This document shows positions 23,712 through 35,879 of a stretch of DNA of 64,000 nucleotides, one piece after another. The notes beneath the pieces were generated by a model. It saw nothing but the letters and a program-made list of their open reading frames with translations, was not told the DNA's origin and ran no database searches. Each line of letters opens with the position of its first letter. Position 1 is the stretch's first letter. Origin of the DNA: Vitrella brassicaformis. Its lineage: Eukaryota; Sar; Vitrellaceae. The position numbers and the translations under genes are program-made. The stretch lies in NCBI GenBank assembly GCA_001179505.1, contig CDMY01000227.1:149685-213684 (forward strand), written 5' to 3'.

Positions 23712-24323
23712 ATGGCGAGCTGTCTGGCGATCTTTCAGTGTTCGTTCGTTGAACTCAGTGTGCTGTTGGCATTGAGCATTGCCCCTGCTCCAATGGAGCT
23801 CGAGATCTATCGTTTTCAGCCCATCCCACCTTCACTGCTCTCGTTCGCTCCCCTTCTACCCCAGACTCCTCGTCGCCCCGGCTGTGCATCGGCAGCAGAG
23901 AGCCGCCCACATGATGAGGATGCATCCCGACATGCAGATCCTCTGCAGCTGTCCTTGACCGACGGCCGGCTGTCGTTCGTTCCAGCGCGGCATGTGCCCA
24001 CCCCACCACGGCAACGCCGGACAGTGTGGATATCGCGGCTGCAGGGCAAGAAGTACACCAAGAGCAACCTGCCGTCCAAGATCTGCGTCGTGTGCGAGCG
24101 GCCCTTCGAGTGGCGGAAGAAGTGGGAACGGTGCTGGGACGAGGTAGGTGAGGGGAGGCAAGCAGCACACGAGGGAGAGGAGGTCCCATGGATGGATGCA
24201 CTCAACTTGTCGTGTGGTTGTGTGTGTGTCGCGTGTTGTTGTGTGCAGGTCAAGTACTGCTCTGAGCGCTGTCGCCGCGTGGCCAAACGGAGGGGGGCCA
24301 AGGCAGCCGAAGATGGCAAATGA
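23712..24323 (+). CDS. DUF2256 zinc-finger-like protein
   Basis: Two exons (23712-24143, 24249-24323; GT-AG) give 168 residues. The C-terminal about 50 residues are a good DUF2256 match: KSNLPSKICVVCERPF, then EWRKKWERCWDE, then VKYCSERCRR. The C-x2-C and C-x3-C pairs should bind one zinc. The molecular role of DUF2256 is not established. The intron falls just before the second cysteine pair. Bacterial DUF2256 proteins are only about 50 residues. Here about 115 residues precede the domain. They begin with a hydrophobic stretch (MASCLAIFQCSFVELSVLLALSIA) that could be a signal or signal-anchor for organelle import. Translation could also begin at the later ATG (MELEIYRF). Domain assignment is secure; localisation is inference. 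Confidence 0.85.
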   Translation: MASCLAIFQCSFVELSVLLALSIAPAPMELEIYRFQPIPPSLLSFAPLLPQTPRRPGCASAAESRPHDEDASRHADPLQLSLTDGRLSFVPARHVPTPPRQRRTVWISRLQGKKYTKSNLPSKICVVCERPFEWRKKWERCWDEVGEGRQAAHEGEEVPWMDALNLSCGCVCVACCCVQVKYCSERCRRVAKRRGAKAAEDGK

Positions 24324-25002
24324 CTGACGAGTGTGGAAGCGGTAGATGGGCTGTGCGGATGCATGGATGTGTCCTCGCAGTGCTGTCGGCCGGCCCACTT
24401 TTATTGTGATGTGTTGCATGCCTTTGTTGCTTTCTTCTTCATCTTTTGTCCGGTGCCGTCACACCCTCAGGTGCAGCCAGCTGCAGCGGGCTGCAGTTGT
24501 CGGTGTGGGTGGGCTGGTCGAAGGATAAGAAGAAACGCAGCAGCACGCACGACGTGACAGACAAAGGATGGTGTGTGTCGATAGAGTCGTATGCTGTGTT
24601 TGCCTGGGGGAGCAGAACCTGGTGACGTCTCAGGCTGTTGTCGGTGGGTGCAATCTCGGCACGGAGGGTGTTCTTCCTGTAGTGGGCGCTGCGGACGATA
24701 GCTTGTCGTGTTGGACAATCGCACGGCAGGGTAACGTCAGCGGTGTCCTCTGGGGAAGGACACACACGTGATAGAGATCTCGAAGAGACTCAAATGGATA
24801 GATACATCGATGGAAGCAACTGCCACCTGCTTCTGTCGTCTCGTGCAACTTGACGGTCGGCCTGTGCCGAAGTGCATCATGATGTGCTCAACACTTCCTG
24901 CAATGACACCGAGAAGATTCCAGCTCGCCTCACACTCAGAGAGAGAGACCCCCAGGCCGCCTAGGGTGCTTCGTGAAACCGCTGCTGCCGAGATCTGGCG
25001 CC
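24324..25002. other. Intergenic region, nothing recognised
   Basis: About 680 bases between two plus-strand genes. Short ORFs on both strands lack domains and codon-like patterns. It should contain the terminator region of the DUF2256 gene and the promoter of the MAPEG-like gene. Confidence 0.55.
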
Positions 25003-25781
25003 ATGGCGCTGACGTTTGACGTTGCGGCTCCCTTTCTGCTGTTCACCGTCCTCAATAGCACCCAGAATCTCGTCCTCTCGCTCATCACGGCGCTCACGAG
25101 GGTGAAGACCGGCGTGCTGTTCGGGTGAGTGCGCCACGCCATGCCACGCCCGCCGGGAACAAGGCGCATCCATCGATGTGTGTTGTGTTTCGCTGCTGGT
25201 TGTGTGTTTGCAGCACTGGGGAAGAGACTGGGGAAGCACTTGCAGGCGGCACCAGCAGAGAAGCCAGCCTGCAGCTCCTGACACGAAGCAGGGCTCATGG
25301 CAACCACACAGAGATGGTCAGCCTCAGCTGACTGACTACAACGACTCACCTGAAACACATGCATGTGATGTCTTCCTGTGCGTTCCTTGTGTGCAGATGA
25401 CGGTTCACCTTTTCCTGCTGTTGGGGCTGACCATTGCGGCTGCGGTGGAGGGGCCGACCGTTGGCATCACCAAGGTGGCTCTCTACTCGTATGGGGCGAT
25501 TTTCTTCACTCTCAAGACGATGCATGTCCACGCCCACCTGCAGCCAGACAGCTACAAGGCACCAAACCAACCATTCAGAACGGTACGGTCGCCACACACC
25601 ACACACACACGCCTCGAGCACACGCACAGAACGGGTCGATGAGGGGGAGGGGCGGAGAGCGTCACTGTCTGTCTGTTTGTTTGTGTGTGTGCAGATTGGC
25701 TATGTCGGGAACTGGCTCCTGATGGTAGTGATGGCTGGGCACCTTCTGCTGGCCTGGCTCAAGAAGGAGAACATCTTTTAG
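25003..25781 (+). CDS. Small integral membrane protein, MAPEG-like
   Basis: Four exons (25003-25124, 25214-25316, 25397-25582, 25695-25781) give 165 residues with matching phases. Four hydrophobic segments are visible: FLLFTVLNSTQNLVLSLITA, HLFLLLGLTIAAAVEG, ALYSYGAIFFTLKTM, and GNWLLMVVMAGHLLLAW near the C-terminus. The size, the four-helix layout, the RVKTGV after helix 1 and the FRTIGYVGN before the last helix resemble MAPEG proteins (microsomal glutathione transferase and leukotriene C4 synthase relatives). The usual MAPEG signature is not fully conserved, so substrate and activity cannot be named. The ATG at 25003 was chosen because it directly precedes helix 1 and has GCCATGG context. 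Confidence 0.6.
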
Positions 25782-26842
25782 GTTAGGAGAGAGGCAGGGA
25801 GAGAGGGAGGGAGAGAGGTGTCGGCCGATAGGGCCGACGGACTGACTCACTTAGTATGATGGATGGATGGATGGATGGATGGATGGATGGACGCACTGAG
25901 TGTGGCAGTTTGAGACTTTTGACTGTAAGTGGTTTTGTATGTGAGGCTCGCTGATCGGTGAATGGCACGGCACGCTACGGCCGCCATGCGATGGACAGCG
26001 CAATCACGGATGCTCTGCTGGTGTACAATCTTGTGTCTGTTTCTCGAGGGCCTGGCTGTCTGGTTGTGTTGTCCCTCCCTGTCTGTCCTTCGGATGGCCA
26101 TCCCCCACACGCAGCTGAGTGCATCTGTCCGTGCGGGTGGGCCGCTTACAGGATGGAGGAGATGAGAGGTGCCTGTCCGCCAGCCATTCCAGTTGTCACA
26201 CTATCACCCGTGCTGTTTGTTTCCGTGTGTCATCGCTGACTTGTATATCGTTGGTTGCTGCCGTCTTGGCCGCATCCTTGGGAGCCTTGTTGCCGGCTGC
26301 GTATTCGCTGGGCGGCAGCACCGCACCCAAGGATGCAGCCGAGAGGGCAGGGGCCTACACCAAACACTGACTGTGTGGAAACAAGAAGGCCCTTAATCAT
26401 TTTCCCAGCATGTCTACCTTGCTTTATCCACGTTTGTTGGTCGTTGGCTCTCTTCGTCTGTTGGTCTGTGATGCCGTTTGTCGGTCGTCAGGATGGGAGC
26501 TGGCACAAGGGCGGTGTGAGTGAGTGCTCTCACTGCAGCTTGTCTCCATCTTCTTCTTGATGGCCGACACGGCAGGCCTGCAGACAAGGCGTACGATGCA
26601 ATCAACTGGGTTTGGACAGAGTGGCTGGCTGCACTGCATTCATTCAACAGCTCATTCGGAAGAAATTAATGGCTCATCAGGCCATCCCTTCGCAGGCACA
26701 TACATGTATGTGTCTGTGCATGAACCGTCTCACTCACTCCAGAACACAACTAAATGCCACCCCACCCCACCTACCCACCCGCCCACCGATCCACCCGCCC
26801 GCCCCATCAATCACACCATTCATTCCCCTCATGGCTGTCTAT
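25782..26842. other. Gene-free convergent region with GATG repeat
   Basis: About 1.06 kb between the 3' ends of the MAPEG-like gene (plus) and the putative plastid gene (minus). A perfect GGAT/GATG tetranucleotide tract covers about 25857-25891. The rest is TG- and CCAC-rich. I saw no supported exon. Confidence 0.6.
25857..25891. repeat. (GGAT)n tetranucleotide microsatellite
   Basis: Roughly eight uninterrupted GGAT units just 3' of the MAPEG-like gene. The same motif recurs, as CCAT or GATG, at several other gene boundaries in this window. Confidence 0.85.
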
Positions 26843-28573
26843 CTAAGCCTTCTTGGTCTTCTTCCTGGCAGCTCTCCGTGTCCTCTTCCTCATCTGCTCC
26901 CTCCACTTGCGCGCCGCTTCTTTCTTCGCACGCGCCCGCATCGCCTCCTCGTTCGCCTCCTCATCGGTTGTGTCACCACCCCCCGCTGACACCATACGCG
27001 CGGCGAGCGACTCCTGAGGCAGGAACTCATCTCCTGGCCGGCTCGTCACGCCCTGACACACACACCAGACTGAGTGTGTGTGTGTGTGCATGTGGTGGTG
27101 AGTGAGCATTGTCCACCCACCTGTGTGAGTGCTGATGGCTCTGCCCTCCTGGGCGGTGCTGCTGGTGACGACGACACGACCTTGGCGACCTTCCTCTTGA
27201 CCACCTTCCTGCTCGACGGGGTAGCCTGCGACTGAGGTGGCCGCGGGGCCGCCGGCGGCGGGGGCTGGCTGGTGGCTCGTGACACAGGAGGCTGCCTCTC
27301 CTCTAATACTGGTGCTGACACACCGCCCCCCTCTCCCTCTCCTCCGTCAGGCCGCCTTGGCTGGGAGGGCGGCAGGGCGACAGGTGGTGCGGGGGGGCTG
27401 TCGGGGTTCTCTGCCTCGAGCAGTGCTGCCTCCGCAGCGGCCTGCTCGTTGACCTCTCCGCCAACACCGAACGCCTGTTCGCGGATCTTTTCCTCAAACT
27501 CCTGCAGAAGAAAGGAAGATCACATCACACACACACACGAGGGTGTGGTGTGTCCTGGGTGTGTGGAGGTGAGGTGCCGCGCGTCCGTCAGTCAGTCCGT
27601 ACGCACGCACCAGTTCTTTCTGCAGGGCCTGTATGTTGGGGTCTTTCCTCTTGAGCTCCTCGATGTCCCAGATGGCGTACTTGGTCTGGTTCTGGTCGTT
27701 CCACAAAGCGAAATACCAACCGGCTGATATATGAACGGACGGACCCACCCGACACACATGAGGAGAGAGAGATTGAATGCACAAAAGTGTGTGTGTGTGT
27801 GTGCATGTGTGTGTATGTCGTTTGCGAACTTTCTTCGTATTTCTCTGAGAGTGGCGATGGCTTTCTGATTGACTTCGGCACGAGTGCGTCGAGGGCCTTG
27901 GTGTACGGCTGCACGACCTTCTTCCGAGCCCACCACTGCACACACACACACACACACACAAGGCAGGGTTGGCAAGGGTAATGCAGGAGAAAACGGCCTA
28001 GGGCTGTGTGTGTGTGTCTGTATTTGTACCTCTTCCTCTGTGGCGAAGAAGAGGCTCTTGCCGGGTTTGAGCTTGTAGGCCTTGAACTTGATCTCCTGCA
28101 TGGAGTCACGGGCACACCCATTAATGCCCATGCATCACACTACACTCATCGATGTCACTGCCACGTGCGTCCATAACATACCGGCCACGCCCTTTGGAAG
28201 TAGCCCTGCCCCTCATACTCGGGCGTGCAGTCCGCCAACGCACGGTAGATGTCAGACAACTGACAGACACATGGGACGGACGATACACACAAAGCACAGA
28301 AGCGTAATGACACGTGCTTGCAAGCACATGTGTGTGGGCTGTCGTCAATTACCCTTTTGGTGAGGAGTTTGTACTGCTTGGGCAGCCCCTCCATTATGTG
28401 CACCAACCGACGCAGACGAGCCCGAAGCTGACGAAGCAGAAAGACGCGCAGACACCCAGGCAGGGGTCGTGGCAGTCAGTGCGGTTGGCTGTGTCCTTGC
28501 CATCCATTTGCTCACTCACCTCGACGGTGTCCATGTTGAAGGTGGGACAGAACTGCAGATGGGCCACCCTGTC

Positions 28574-28604
<31 letters not shown>

Positions 28605-30393
28605 CCCGCGCAGACAGAAAAGAGCTTGAGGTCACATATATGTGCGCACCATCATCCCCCGCTCACTTGCGTATTTCGACGAAGGTGCCCAGCCTGAGAG
28701 CGACCTCCAGGAAGCGCAGCTCAGGAGGGAGCTCGGAAATGATGGCGGGGCTATTGGTGACCTTCTGGTTGAGCTGGCCAAACGCGTAAGTGATGTACAG
28801 CGACTCCCGCAGAGTCGGCATCATCTCCCCTAATTCCTGATGGATGGGCAGGCAGGACACACACACACAGTGGCCTGCGTGTGTGCCAAACTCTCTCTCT
28901 CTCTCTCTCTCTCTCTGACCTCTGGGGTGCGCTCTTGAAGGTCTTCGTTGGTGATCTTCTTTTGCCTGCAACACACATGAGGGAGTGGTTGGCCTTCGTA
29001 TATTTGTCAGTGTGTCGAGTGAGTCAGTCAGTCAGACTGACAGGATGGCGACGTCGATGGTGTCTCTGCGCTTGTTCTCCCACTCCGCCAGGCACGCCTT
29101 GGCCACTACCCAAAAGGCAGCTACCTCGGCACCGGTCACGCCAGCCAAATCCCTATTACACAGACAGGCACGAACCGAGATATGTTGACCACCACACAGA
29201 CAGACATCCTTATATATCATGTGTTCGGCAGTGTGTGCTCACTCGACGTTGTACTCGCCCGACACAAACTCAGGTTTGAACGTGCTGCCCACTGCAATGC
29301 CGTCGCGCAGCCGCAGCTCAGCATCCTTGATCATCTGCTTGAGGGGGCCAGCCAGCCTCTCCTCCTCGAGCATGTACATGTACCTCAGGTCCCTGTACTC
29401 ACGGGCGATGTCCAGCTGGTCCTCCATCTGAGCCCTCAGCTTGAGAGTGCCCAGGAGCTGCTTGAGGTCGGTGCCCAGCATGTCGAAGTTGACCTCCACC
29501 CAACGGCGGAACTCCTGACGGCCCGCCAGACACGCTGCCTGCATCACACATATGCACAGGGATCGATGAATAAGGCTGGTGCGATTGTGCGTGTGTGTGC
29601 GCGCCATCCATCCGCTCACCTTCATTGCTGTGACGACCTCCTTATAGTCTGCGTCAAGCGGCAACCTGATGAGAGAAGAGATAAGAGATGGGGGAGAGCG
29701 CGACGCGCGTGACGCGTCCACCATTACTCACCTGAGTGGTTCCCTCTCCCTGTTGATGGTAGGTGTGGGCCAGCACACGGCCACCTGGCCTTCATTCGTC
29801 GCAGGCACTTCCACCGGTCGCCTGAACACGATCAGGCGGAAGCAAAATAATGAATGATCCAGATGGATGCATCACCAGCCCCTTCACAGCCTGCCGTGCC
29901 TCTCTACCTGGTGAAAGGGTCGAGGACAAAGTCCCTGCCGTCACGATTGATCACCCCAGGAGCAGTCCGCACCCTGCCAGCGGCCTGCAACCACAGAAAG
30001 ACATACATGGTGAAAGGTGGGAGGTGGCATTCATTCCCAAGCAAGATCTTCTCCTTTGCTTCGCCTCGCCCACCACTTGTCCGGTTTCTTCTTCCTCCGT
30101 CTCGACGGTGCGGTACCGGGCCATCGACAGACGCGACAGATGCGCACGACTCCGCCCAGCTGACACACGAACGGGCTGCACTTCTGGCCGATAACAGGAC
30201 GGCTGCAAGGGAGGGAGATGATTCAATGATCAGTCATCACTGTTAACACAAGCATATATGGTGATTGACTCATGATTCGTGTAAGTACCGCTGGCAGGAT
30301 GAATGAAGGCCGTGATGTCCTCCGGAGCTCTGCAGCTGCTCTCCGAGGCCTCAAGTACAGCAGCGCCAAGCTCAACCATGACGGAAAAACCAT
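26843..30393 (-). CDS. Multi-exon protein of unknown function, putative plastid-targeted
   Basis: Not recognised as a named family. About 15 exons on the minus strand end at the TAG at 26843-26845. Proposed start is the ATG at 30393, giving MVFPSWLSLALLY followed by LRPRRAAAELRRTSRPSFILP. This is a hydrophobic signal-like stretch and then a basic Ser/Arg/Pro segment, the form of a bipartite leader for complex plastids (inference). An upstream in-frame ATG near 30486 is possible. The mature part is soluble and well structured: INRDGRDFVLDPF, LPLDADYKEVVTAMK, a long helical exon at 29237-29540 (DLKQLLGTLKLRAQMED, RLAGPLKQMIKDAELRLRDG), GWYFALWNDQNQTKYAIWD and others. The C-terminus is Pro/Ser-rich then strongly basic (RAKKEAARKWREQMRKRTRR). 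Exon phases agree where checked. The function is unknown. Confidence 0.65.
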
Positions 30394-31006
30394 GCACAGC
30401 CTCCACACTGACGAGCGCCTCTCGCGAAGACGTTGCCTTGAAGTTGTTGCATCAGATCTACGCCTTGAGCCGCTATCCATCTGCATCCTCAGCTTCGTTG
30501 GGCAGACCATTGGACACGCAAAGCGCAGCCTTCACTGCATTGGTGCTTTGATAAACTGCTGTTCGGTGATTGGAAACTGTTTCCTCCCCTTGCCCTGCGA
30601 CAGCCCCTTGCTTCCCCTGCGGCTTCCCAGAGAGCGGTTTCACGGACTGTCCTAAGCGGCTTCCCACTTTGCGAGCTTAAATGGGACGATCTCGCAAAGA
30701 GGCGCAGATCTTGCGTGTGCGTACAGACTACGCATTGCCTGCTGATCCTGATGCTCAATAAGCCTCTTCTTTCATCCCGGCTGCCCCCCCTCATCGCCGT
30801 CTTTATCCAACCTTTCCTTGTGGTCAGCAACAGACCATCACAATCCATCAATCCAAAACACTACAAGGCCGCGCTTCTCTCTGCTGACTCACTTGTCTGT
30901 CTGTCTGCAGAGTGCCTTTCGCTCTATCCTGGTGTCTTCACACTCGCTCAACCGTCGTGCACGAAGCCCTCTCGCGGCTCACTGGAGGACAGCGCGACGA
31001 ACGAGC
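30394..31006. other. Divergent intergenic region
   Basis: About 610 bases between two divergent starts. If the upstream ATG near 30486 is used by the minus-strand gene, the region shortens accordingly. The part 30660-30960 is less GC-rich and holds short open frames on the plus strand that could be 5' untranslated exon or transit-peptide sequence of the epimerase gene. Confidence 0.45.
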
Positions 31007-32506
31007 ATGTCAAGCGCATCGACAGAAGTAAGCGAGCGCATGTGGACTGACTGGCACCGCATCGCCTCGTTGTATGCTGTATGGTGGATATCTGCGCTGC
31101 GTGTCGTTCAGGCCAACGGTCGGCTCCCCATTGATTCAGCACTGATTGTTGGGTGTGGCTACGTGGGGTCTGCTGTGGGCAAGGCGCTGAGGGAGCAGGG
31201 TGTGCGTGTGGAGGCCACCACCACACGCCCCGAGAGGGCCAGCGACCTGCTGGACGAGGGCGTGGTCGACTCGGTGTGCACCATACCCACTGAAGCGCCC
31301 GGTGACGCGAGCAAAGACCCAATGACGGGTGCGCTTCATGAGGCTGACGCTGTGTTCATCGCTGTGGCGCCGGGGTAACGGATAGAACAACATGTGGTTG
31401 CCAGGCAGGCATGCAGTTGATGTGTGTGTGTTGCTGTCCTTGAGTGCAGGCGCTCGATGAGGGGCGTGCCCGACGCGTATCCCAAGACCTATGTGGGGAC
31501 TGTGCGTCGGGTGCTGAAGGGCCTCGAGGGCAAGAAGAAGCCTACACGGGTGGTCTACATCAGCAGCGGAAGTAGGCAGACAGACAGACAGACTGACTCT
31601 CAGACAGAGGGATGCCCAATAGGATCTTCTTGTGCCTCCTTGCTCTTCTCTTCCCTTTAGGTGTGTACGGGACGTACGACGATGGTCGAATCGTCACCGA
31701 GGACACCCCGCCAGCCAACCCCAGCGACAACCAACAGACGCTGATCGAGGCAGAGAAGGTACACAGCACCCACCCAACCTGCCTTTCTGCATCAACACGC
31801 CACGCCCCTTTCCTTCACACATCACTCTCCCCGCTACTGTCATACGGATGGATGTCTTCAGCTGCTGTTGGATGCCGCCAAGGCCTCCCAAGACATGATC
31901 CGCGTAAGCATCCTTCGGCTGGCGGGCGTGTGGGGCCCCAACAGACCCATCAGGAGTGTGGTTGAGAGAGTGGCGGGCCAGGAAGTGCCAGGGACGGGCG
32001 AGACATTCGTGCACTGGACGCACCTCAAGGACATTGTGGCTGCCTCCCTGTTCGCCCTGAGGAATGGGCTGGAGGGCGCTTACAACGTCTGCAGCCCACC
32101 CGTCCTGAGGAAGAAGCTCTATGATGTGGTCAGTCAGTCGGTCGACAGAGAGGAGGAGATAGATGGACACATTGTTCGCATGCTGGTGTGATCTTTGGGG
32201 TGTGTTGTGCTCTTCATGTTCAGATCTGTGAGCTCGAAGGCCTTCTGCCCGTCAAATGGCAGGGCCCCGGGGAAGGAGGGTGAGCACACACACGCACCTA
32301 CACAAACAAATGGGGTGATGTATGTCTGTCTATCTCTGTGTGTCTGCTGTTATTGTGTGTGTGTGTGTGTGTGTGTCAGTGAGTACACAGGTCGTGGCGG
32401 CAACAAGCGGCTGGACTGCAGCAAGATCACGGGGCTGGGCTTCAAGCTGCTAGTGCCAGACACCATCCAGGAGCTGCAGAACGCATACCAAACGGTGGCC
32501 GACTGA
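31007..32506 (+). CDS. NAD(P)-dependent epimerase/dehydratase-like protein (Rossmann fold)
   Basis: Six exons (31007-31374, 31450-31571, 31661-31758, 31862-32128, 32224-32279, 32380-32506) give 345 residues. The nucleotide-binding Rossmann motif is near the N-terminus: ALIVGCGYVGSAVGKAL. RVVYISSGSVYG follows, with the SDR-type Ser and Tyr, but the Lys of YxxxK is not obvious. RLAGVWGPNRP and VHWTHLKDIVAASLFAL match the extended SDR family of atypical epimerases also found in bacteria and plastids. Substrate unknown. The N-terminus is ambiguous. An in-frame 84-base stretch (31028-31111) begins GTAAGC and ends TTCAG, so it could be an intron. If retained, it encodes a hydrophobic signal-like peptide (IASLYAVWWISALRVVQA) directing the enzyme to the ER or plastid route. 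Confidence 0.82.
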
Positions 32507-32747
32507 TCGCATCCATCGCATCGCATGAGTCTGTCAAACAAACATGAGCCTGACTGGGTCTGTGCATGACAAACGGATTGATGGATGGATGGACCTATTT
32601 GTTAGTGGACAGATGCGACGCTGCGCGTGAGACAGAGAGATTTGTCGATCCGTATCCATTACCAGATTCCGATCTGTTAAATGTCTTGTGGGGCCCCCAT
32701 TGTGTCCAACGTTCTGCAGTCAACGTTCCTCCTCGTGAGTCTGCGCA

Positions 32748-35700
32748 ATGAAGCTATGTGGCTTGTCGACCGCCGCTGTGGCGTCATGGGGCCTCACCAT
32801 CTTACTCGTCATCGTGTCAGCCGCCGCCCATTCTCGTCACTTGGAGTGCGGCCGGCGCCCTTGTGGCTCAGAGCTTCAACGACACAAAATGGGGCGCTGT
32901 CCACTATGCCGACCACCCCTTCTATCACCAGAACGACAAGGAAGACTCCCCCATGCTAAGGGGGCTGCAAGTTGAAGCCGACAACAGCACTGGCAGCGTG
33001 ACTCATTTTGTGCCAATGCGGATCTTCTTGCACAACGACGGAATGAGCGAGTCCCTCACGGACACTGCCTTGCGAGAGTATGTTGTGGGGGACGTGCTGC
33101 CGACGGCGACTTTGTGGATCCAGGTGCATGTGTGGATGGAACCTTCTCTTTGCCGACAGACACCTGTCGCCTTTTTCTTTTGCAGGAGCTGTTGAGTGTC
33201 ATTCCTGTCCAAGGCAAGCTGGAGCTGGAACCCTTCTGCTCGGCAGCATGGTGAGCATGGCAAGTCACGGGAGGTCGATCCCTCGACATGACATTTGTTG
33301 TGGTCTCAATCAATTCTCTTCATTCAGGACGTCGTCTCAGGGAGACAGCATCTGCGCTGTGCTGGGCAGCAACTACAACACATGCGGCGAGAGCATTGTT
33401 CCAGAGGACCACTTTAAGGAGACGGCCGTCTGCGCCTCCAGCCCGTCCGACTGTGCAGCCCCCTTTGGTGGCAATGGGCCATCAGACAGTGACTTCATCC
33501 TCTATGCCTCAGCCACGAAGTCCGCAAACTGCGTGGGCAACCGGCTGGGTTATGGAGGATCTTGCTTTCGCGACCAATACGACAGGCCCGTTGCTGGATT
33601 CGTCAACCTCTGCCCCGACATGCTCGTGGGCCATCTCGACCCACAGGAGTGGCGGAGCGAGATCGGCTTTGTAGTGCATGAGATCTTCCATGCACTTGGC
33701 TTCTCTGGCTCAGACATTGCCTTCTTTCGCGATGACAGGTGCGCCCGAGGGACGCACCAACACCGAACATCGATATATGTGTGTGTGGTTTGACAGCGGG
33801 AATCCCAGGACTGCGAGGGGCTCCAATGGCCGCCCGCCGCTGGACAACACCTACGGCCTTCTCTATGCTCCCGACAGCACCTCTGCAGAGATAACTGAGG
33901 CAGACGGCAACACTAGACTCAAACTGACCACACCAAAAGTCAAGGAAATCGGTGAGTCAGCCAGCTGCCATGTGCGTCTCTCGTTGTCACGAGCTGTCTG
34001 TCTATTGGGTGCAGGTCGGCAGTACTTCGGCTGCCCCAATCTTGACGGCGTCTATATGGAGAATGAGGGCGGGCAGGGAAGCGCCTTCAGCCACTGGGAG
34101 CGGCGGCTCCTCTACAGCGAGACCATGGCATCCGTCAGCAGCAAATTCGACACCCTGTCGGCCTTCACACTCGCCTTCTTTAGAGACAGTGGGTGGTACC
34201 TTCCCGACTTCTCAATGGCATCGTCGTTCCCATGGGGAGACGCGGCATTCAATGGCGATGGATGCACGTTTGTCGAAGGCCCCTGCGTGCCATCGCTGGA
34301 GAGCGAGCAGGCGCACTGAATGCGACATCGTCCACACTGCCGTTCTGCCTGGACACCACTCGGTGAGGGGCACTGCATGTACCACACACTCGGTGACAGA
34401 CAGGCACAGTTGCCTCCCTCTCCCTCCCTCCCTCTCTTTTCATGTGTCTGTGTAGGGATCACTGTTCGCAGAACCGAGTGGCCAAAGGCATCTGTGCACT
34501 GAGTGACTTCAGCACTGTCGGCCTCACCGTCCCACAGTGGGGCCAATACTTCAGTGACGATCCTTATCTCGCGGGCAGCGACGCGGCCGTCGACTATTGC
34601 CCCGTCAAGGTGCCCTACGGCAACGGCGACTGTACCGACATCGGCAATTACCAGTCCTGGAATGCCGTCTACGGCAACATATACGGGCAAAGCAGCAGGT
34701 GCTTCGATTCCTCCCTGCTGCGACCGAACTATGGCTACACCCCCGGCAAGACAGCCGACACACTGGACGGCCAGTGCTTCGCCCGGACATGCATCGAGGG
34801 TCCGGCGGGGCCGGGGGGCACCAAGACGTTTGTTGCTGTGGAGTTCAACGTTTTGACGGACGATGCTGGGACAGAGGTGACTTTGAGATGCGATGCCGGT
34901 GAGGTGGGGACGCGCAAGACCGTCGCGGGGATGCAGGGGGTGGTGGAGTGCCCCAGTGTGGACCAGATCTGCTGGGGGTACCCTTGTGAAAATGGCGGCG
35001 TCTGGAAGAACCACAGGCAACTAAGGAGACAGAGAGAGACATCCCTTTCCTGCCGGTACTTTCCTGCTTATACGTTTCTCTTCGGCCTGTCCGTCTGTGC
35101 AGGTGTGTGCGTACGCTGGGCTTCATCGGCTCTCGGTGCACCATCCCTGACAGGGCCGACCTCCGCCTGACCACCCCGAGCCACTATCATTATGAGCCAT
35201 CACAAATCACCCTGCTGGCCGGCAACTACCATGAGCTCACTCCCTCCGTCCAGGGCTCCCCCGCCTCCTTCTCGGCTGTCACACAGCTGCCACTGGGCAT
35301 GACCATCGACCCAGCCACTGGCGTCATCAAAGGTAGGTAGGTACACGGAAGAGAGACATGTGTCATTGATACAATACCTGCACACGTGTCTCTCTCTCTT
35401 TCTGTCCTGGGTCAGGTGTGCCGTCGTCTGCCCTGCCGTGCACCCCTTTCACCCTGTCAGCAGCAAAGGGCATCGAAGAGGCCCGGGCGCTCGTCTTCCT
35501 AGCGGTGGTGAGCGATTCATCCGCCAAGCCGACCAGCGTGTGGAGCGACTGTGCCGCGTGGAGTGAGGGCACCCAGGGCACCGCCGCACCCACACCCGCA
35601 CCGGCCGATGCAGCCCCGACATCACACCCACAGCCATCGGTGACGACGACGCCGGGCAACAATGGTGGCGGAGGCAACACGAGTGGTGGTGGCGGGTCGG

Positions 35701-35879
35701 TGACGCAAGCACCGGGTGGGACAGGCGGGGCGCCTGGAGGGGGTGATGGGGGGGATGACACTTCTGGTGGGGATGTTGGTGACGACCCTGACAATGCAGC
35801 TGTGGGGCGGTGGGGCGTCGGTGGGTGGGCTGTGTTGGTGGGGGTGCTTGCTGTCTTGGCGGCCATGTATGCGGGGTGA
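32748..35879 (+). CDS. Leishmanolysin-like zinc metalloprotease (peptidase M8), surface-anchored
   Basis: Secreted or surface protease of the GP63/leishmanolysin family. About eight exons on the plus strand; the stop is TGA at 35877-35879. The first ATG (32748) gives a signal peptide, MKLCGLSTAAVASWGLTILL. A short intron must then remove about 70 bases up to AG/AGCTTCAACGAC to reach the mature frame; that donor is weak. Zinc motif: VHEIFHALGFSG (HExxHxxGF) near 33680, with PVAGFVNLCP upstream and the third ligand region SHWERRLLYSETM in a later exon. Many paired cysteines follow, then an EGF-like piece (GYPCENGG ... FIGSRC), an Ig-like putative domain (QLPLGMTIDPATGVIKG), a Gly/Thr/Pro-rich stalk, and a final hydrophobic helix (GGWAVLVGVLAVLAAMYAG) with almost nothing after it, as in GPI-anchored proteins. 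The catalytic residues are intact. Confidence 0.88.

Noticed and set aside
24439..24765. Minus-strand ORF of 108 residues
   Set aside because: Lacks recognisable features and ends in unstructured Pro/Thr-rich sequence; no splice partners.
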